DNA from: JAGDXO01 sp964541025
GTDB taxonomy: Archaea; Thermoplasmatota; Thermoplasmata; Thermoplasmatales; GCA-001856825
Length of the DNA stretch: 14,539 nucleotides
Assembly: GCA_964541025.1 (NCBI GenBank)
Contig: CAZIOW010000028.1
Location: forward strand, 1 to 14,539
Reading direction: 5' to 3'
Notes under the pieces: generated by a model
What the model saw: only the letters and a program-made list of their open reading frames with translations
Database searches by the model: none
Told to the model about the DNA's origin: nothing
Shown: positions 12,244 to 14,539 of the stretch, in pieces
How positions within the stretch are numbered: the stretch's first letter is position 1
Layout of the letters: every line of letters begins with the position of its first letter
Program-made: the position numbers and the translations under genes

Positions 12244-13778
12244 TGCACTGGGCTGATGTAGTCGCTTCGAAGGTAATTGGAAAGCAGGTGGTATCTACAG
12301 CCATATCTCCATCAGGGGAAATACACGTTGGCAATATGAGAGAGGTATTGACAGGAGAGATAGTCTCAAGGGCTCTTAAGAAGGCAGGAAAAGAGGTCAG
12401 ATTTTACTATGAGGCTGACGATATAGACCCACTGAGAAAGGTTCCAAATGGGATTGACCACTCATTTGCAAAATTTATAGGTCAACCATTGTACAAGATT
12501 CCATCACCTGACGGAAGGCATAACTCTTGGTCAAACCAATTTATTGATCCGTTCGTTGAAACCCTGAACATGGTTGGAGCTAAACCTGAATTTCTCTATA
12601 CTCATGAACTCTATGAAAAGGGTCTTTTCAATGATTTGATAAAAAAATCAATCGAAAATAAAGAGAAAATTTCTTCAATACTCTCAGAGGTATCTGGAAA
12701 GGAGATAAAGGGCGAATATTATCCTCTTAACATAATCTGCGAAGGTTGTGGAAGAATAGATAAAACTGTCGTCCATTCAGTTGAATGGCCATATGCTGAG
12801 TATCATTGTGATGCCTGCAAGTACGAAGGCAGAAGAGATGTTAGAAATGGCGCTGCTAAACTTCCATGGAGGGTAGAATGGCCAGCGAAATGGGTAATTC
12901 TGGGAGTTACTATTGAACCATTTGGCAAAGATCATGCAACAGCTGGTGGTTCTTATGATACTGGCAAGAGAATAGCAAGGGAAGTCTTCAACATCGAACC
13001 CCCTACGCCGGTTGTATATGAATGGATTCATCTGAAAGGAATGGGTGCTATGCATTCATCAAAGGGAATCCTGATAAGGGCGATAGATATGGTAAAGATG
13101 GTTCCACCTGAAGTCCTAAGATTTCTAATTGCAAAAAATAATCCTGAGAGGCATATAGAAATTGATTCCGGAAGGGGTCTTATATCACTTGTCAATGAAT
13201 ATGACCAGTATGAAAGGATATATTTCGGAAAAGAACCTCCATTTGATCCAGAAAAGGAACAAGATTACAGGAGAATCTATGAGTTTTCACAAATATCAGG
13301 AATACCTGAAAGGATGCCAGTGCAGGTCCCATACAACCATATAATAAATCTTGTACAGATTAAGAAAAACATTAATGAAATTATGGAAGCTCTAAGATGG
13401 TCAGGGTATGATATTACAGGGAACCTTGAAAGTCTGCAAAAAAGGATAGAGGCTGCCAAGTATTGGCTTGAGAATTTTGCACCTGACGAATTCAAAATAA
13501 CTATAAGAGAGAATCCACCTGAAATAAAATTGAATGATGCTGAGAAAAATTTTCTGAATGAAGTTTTGAAGGGTTATTCTAGGGGAATGAATCCGGATAA
13601 TATTAACAAGATGATACACGATGCTTGTGCGGCAACATTGAGTGACCAAAAGAAATGTTTCTCGACCCTGTATAGAATTATGCTTGGGACAGATACCGGA
13701 CCAAGAATTGGTTTTCTAATGACCTCATTGGACCATGATTTTGTAGCAAAAAGAATTGAATTTTTCATCAAAAATTAA
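12243..13778 (+). CDS. lysS: class I lysyl-tRNA synthetase
   Basis: A 511-residue archaeal class I LysRS, charging tRNA-Lys in the cytoplasm. The Rossmann catalytic domain opens with the HIGH-type motif SPSGEIHVGN (22-31). A zinc site is formed by CEGCG (Cys166, Cys169) and HCDACK (Cys189, Cys192). The conserved PFGKDHATAGGSYDTGKRI follows. The KMSKS equivalent reads GMGAMHSSKG (266-275): the leading Lys is Ala and the first Ser is His, whereas many class I enzymes have KMSSSKG. The C-terminal helical anticodon-binding part is full length. The overlapping TAATG with the upstream GfcR-like gene shows a two-gene unit led by the C/D sRNA. It ends four bases inside the convergent small membrane-protein gene. 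Confidence 0.95.
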   Translation: MHWADVVASKVIGKQVVSTAISPSGEIHVGNMREVLTGEIVSRALKKAGKEVRFYYEADDIDPLRKVPNGIDHSFAKFIGQPLYKIPSPDGRHNSWSNQFIDPFVETLNMVGAKPEFLYTHELYEKGLFNDLIKKSIENKEKISSILSEVSGKEIKGEYYPLNIICEGCGRIDKTVVHSVEWPYAEYHCDACKYEGRRDVRNGAAKLPWRVEWPAKWVILGVTIEPFGKDHATAGGSYDTGKRIAREVFNIEPPTPVVYEWIHLKGMGAMHSSKGILIRAIDMVKMVPPEVLRFLIAKNNPERHIEIDSGRGLISLVNEYDQYERIYFGKEPPFDPEKEQDYRRIYEFSQISGIPERMPVQVPYNHIINLVQIKKNINEIMEALRWSGYDITGNLESLQKRIEAAKYWLENFAPDEFKITIRENPPEIKLNDAEKNFLNEVLKGYSRGMNPDNINKMIHDACAATLSDQKKCFSTLYRIMLGTDTGPRIGFLMTSLDHDFVAKRIEFFIKN

Positions 13779-13972
13779 TTTTTGTTTTTTATTCTTTCTC
13801 TGTATTTCTTTCCCTCTTTCAACATTCTGTAGTACTCCTCCTCCCCTCCCGGTACCTTTTCGTCGACTCTCTCCTGATCTATGGACATGTGTCTGGGTCG
13901 GAAGAATGGTAGGAAATAGAATACGAGCAATATAATGAATATTACAAATAGTATTTCTATGTAAACATTCAT
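13775..13972 (-). CDS. small single-TM membrane protein, unknown function
   Basis: A 65-residue protein with a short N terminus, one strongly hydrophobic segment (about 5-24, YIEILFVIFIILLVFYFLPFF), then a charged cytosolic tail (RPRHMSIDQERVDEKVPGGEEEYYRMLKEGKKYRERIKNKN). The topology is likely N-out/C-in, because positive charges (RPRH) follow the helix. No family was recognised. Its ATG overlaps the TGA of the aMBF1 gene (ATGA), which supports it as a real, coupled gene. It converges with lysS with a four-base overlap of the stop codons. Confidence 0.65.
   Translation of the reverse strand: MNVYIEILFVIFIILLVFYFLPFFRPRHMSIDQERVDEKVPGGEEEYYRMLKEGKKYRERIKNKN
13779..13790 (+). terminator. T-rich terminator of lysS inside the opposing gene
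   Basis: TTTTTGTTTTTT follows the lysS stop codon directly. On the opposite strand the same bases encode the Lys/Asn-rich end of the small membrane protein. Two T-runs of five and six fit archaeal intrinsic termination. Confidence 0.5.
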
Positions 13973-14400
13973 TGTATCTTTTCCATAATTTTAACACCTA
14001 AAATTTTTTCGATTTTCCTAGCTGTTGCTTTGTCAGGTTTTATTTCTTCTCTTTCTATCTTTGCTAAAAGATTCTTCTTTTCCTGTAGTTTGACTGCAAG
14101 CTCTTCCTGAGACATTCCCAGTTCCTCTCTTCTTTTCTTGATAATTTTCCCAAAGTCTAGAACAGGTTCATCGTCATCTATGATTTCCCTTGAAGTTCTT
14201 TTTTTGACTGTAGGGTGAGAAATGGGGTTGGAAATTGGAGCTTGAATAACATTTTTTGTTATTTTAGGAGCTTGAAATGATGATTGTTTACGTACCTCCT
14301 TCCCATATCTGGCACAATCATCACATACTTTCATTGTTGCCCCATCAATAACAACTTCGTGATAGTGCCTTATTTCTTTCCCACATAATTCACAATTCAT
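13969..14400 (-). CDS. archaeal multiprotein bridging factor 1 (aMBF1)
   Basis: A 143-residue zinc-ribbon/HTH protein. An N-terminal zinc ribbon has Cys3-x2-Cys6 and Cys26-x2-Cys29. A disordered linker rich in Pro and Lys (about 40-80) is followed by a Cro/C1-type HTH (83-137: FGKIIKKRREELGMSQEELAVKLQEKKNLLAKIE...). This is the architecture of archaeal MBF1, whose eukaryotic relative is a TBP-associated coactivator and which has been linked to ribosomes in archaea; its exact role remains open. A TATA box 28 bases before the ATG points to a leaderless mRNA. It overlaps the downstream small membrane-protein gene by four bases (ATGA). Confidence 0.9.
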   Translation of the reverse strand: MNCELCGKEIRHYHEVVIDGATMKVCDDCARYGKEVRKQSSFQAPKITKNVIQAPISNPISHPTVKKRTSREIIDDDEPVLDFGKIIKKRREELGMSQEELAVKLQEKKNLLAKIEREEIKPDKATARKIEKILGVKIMEKIQ

Positions 14401-14423
14401 GATTTATCTTAGTAAAAATAGGT

Positions 14424-14433
14424 AAATAATTTT
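14424..14433 (-). promoter_or_regulatory. TATA box of aMBF1 gene
   Basis: Minus-strand AAAATTATTT is centred 28 bases before ATG 14400, matching a leaderless start. Confidence 0.5.
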
Positions 14434-14455
14434 AATCCTTGAAGTCCCAGTAAAG

Positions 14456-14464
14456 AATATAAAC
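14456..14464 (+). promoter_or_regulatory. TATA box of tRNA-Pro
   Basis: AATATAAAC is centred about 26 bases before the tRNA 5' end, in the divergent gap to the aMBF1 gene. Confidence 0.5.
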
Positions 14465-14485
14465 ACCTTGAAAATAAAGGATGGA

Positions 14486-14539
14486 GGGGCTGTGGGGTAG
14501 CTTGGTATCCTACGGGCTTTGGGAGCCTGAGACCCCGGT
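14486..14539 (+). tRNA. tRNA-Pro (anticodon UGG), 3' part cut off by window end
   Basis: Acceptor 5' strand GGGGCTG begins at 14486, followed by a D arm with GGTAGCTTGGTATCC. The anticodon stem CGGGC/GCCTG has one G/T wobble and loop TTTGGGA with anticodon TGG (14520-14522). The sequence stops at the 5' side of the T arm (CCCCGGT). No intron is seen in the part present. Confidence 0.93.

Noticed and set aside
13725..13997. Longer alternative frame on the minus strand over the small membrane-protein region
   Set aside because: It conflicts with the ATGA-coupled frame that has a clean TM helix, and overlaps lysS much more.
1..14539. CRISPR array, insertion sequence, toxin-antitoxin or phage genes
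   Set aside because: No regularly spaced repeats, transposase motifs, terminal inverted repeats or such gene pairs were seen on either strand.

Overview
The window looks like part of a chromosome from an AT-rich euryarchaeon, most likely a member of the Thermoplasmatales. The archaeal hallmarks are a class I lysyl-tRNA synthetase, a fused phosphoglucose/phosphomannose isomerase, an aMBF1-type zinc-ribbon/HTH protein, an HTH-PRTase (GfcR-like) regulator, TATA boxes about 25-33 bases upstream of start codons (leaderless or nearly leaderless mRNAs), and a box C/D guide RNA. Two FAD acyl-CoA dehydrogenases and a futalosine-pathway (MqnD-like) relative suggest a heterotrophic, menaquinone-associated lifestyle. 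The order Thermoplasmatales is inferred, not proven.

Left part (1-6160): the window opens inside a tRNA-Leu(UAA) gene on the minus strand. A divergent acyl-CoA dehydrogenase, tRNA-Gln(UUG), and a minus-strand cysteine hydrolase follow. Next is a two-gene minus-strand unit (PGI/PMI isomerase plus a small winged-helix-like protein), preceded by a divergent MqnD-like protein that seems to lack the catalytic histidine. An isovaleryl-type acyl-CoA dehydrogenase and an Fe/Mn superoxide dismutase family protein are on the plus strand. The latter ends at a GC-rich hairpin with a T-run.

Middle part (6261-11488): a compact minus-strand cluster of bifunctional NAD(P)HX repair enzyme, a four-CBS protein with an HPF/S30AE-like tail, TldD and TldE. 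The last three are separated by only four bases, with Shine-Dalgarno sites inside the preceding stop codons, so they are almost certainly one operon. The promoter of the CBS gene overlaps the end of the repair-enzyme gene. Both leaders carry two copies of an octamer (ATAGAAGT), one directly before the ATG.

Right part (11545-14539): a textbook box C/D sRNA with two 12-base guides lies in the leader of a GfcR-like gene that overlaps lysS. One guide fits position C34 of elongator tRNA-Met by the N+5 rule. Converging on lysS are aMBF1 and a one-TM small protein that overlap as ATGA. The window ends inside tRNA-Pro(UGG).

The most interesting elements are the C/D RNA embedded in a translation-related operon leader, the CBS-HPF-like fusion coupled to TldD/TldE, and the degenerate MqnD homologue. 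No mobile element, CRISPR array or clearly transferred segment was seen.
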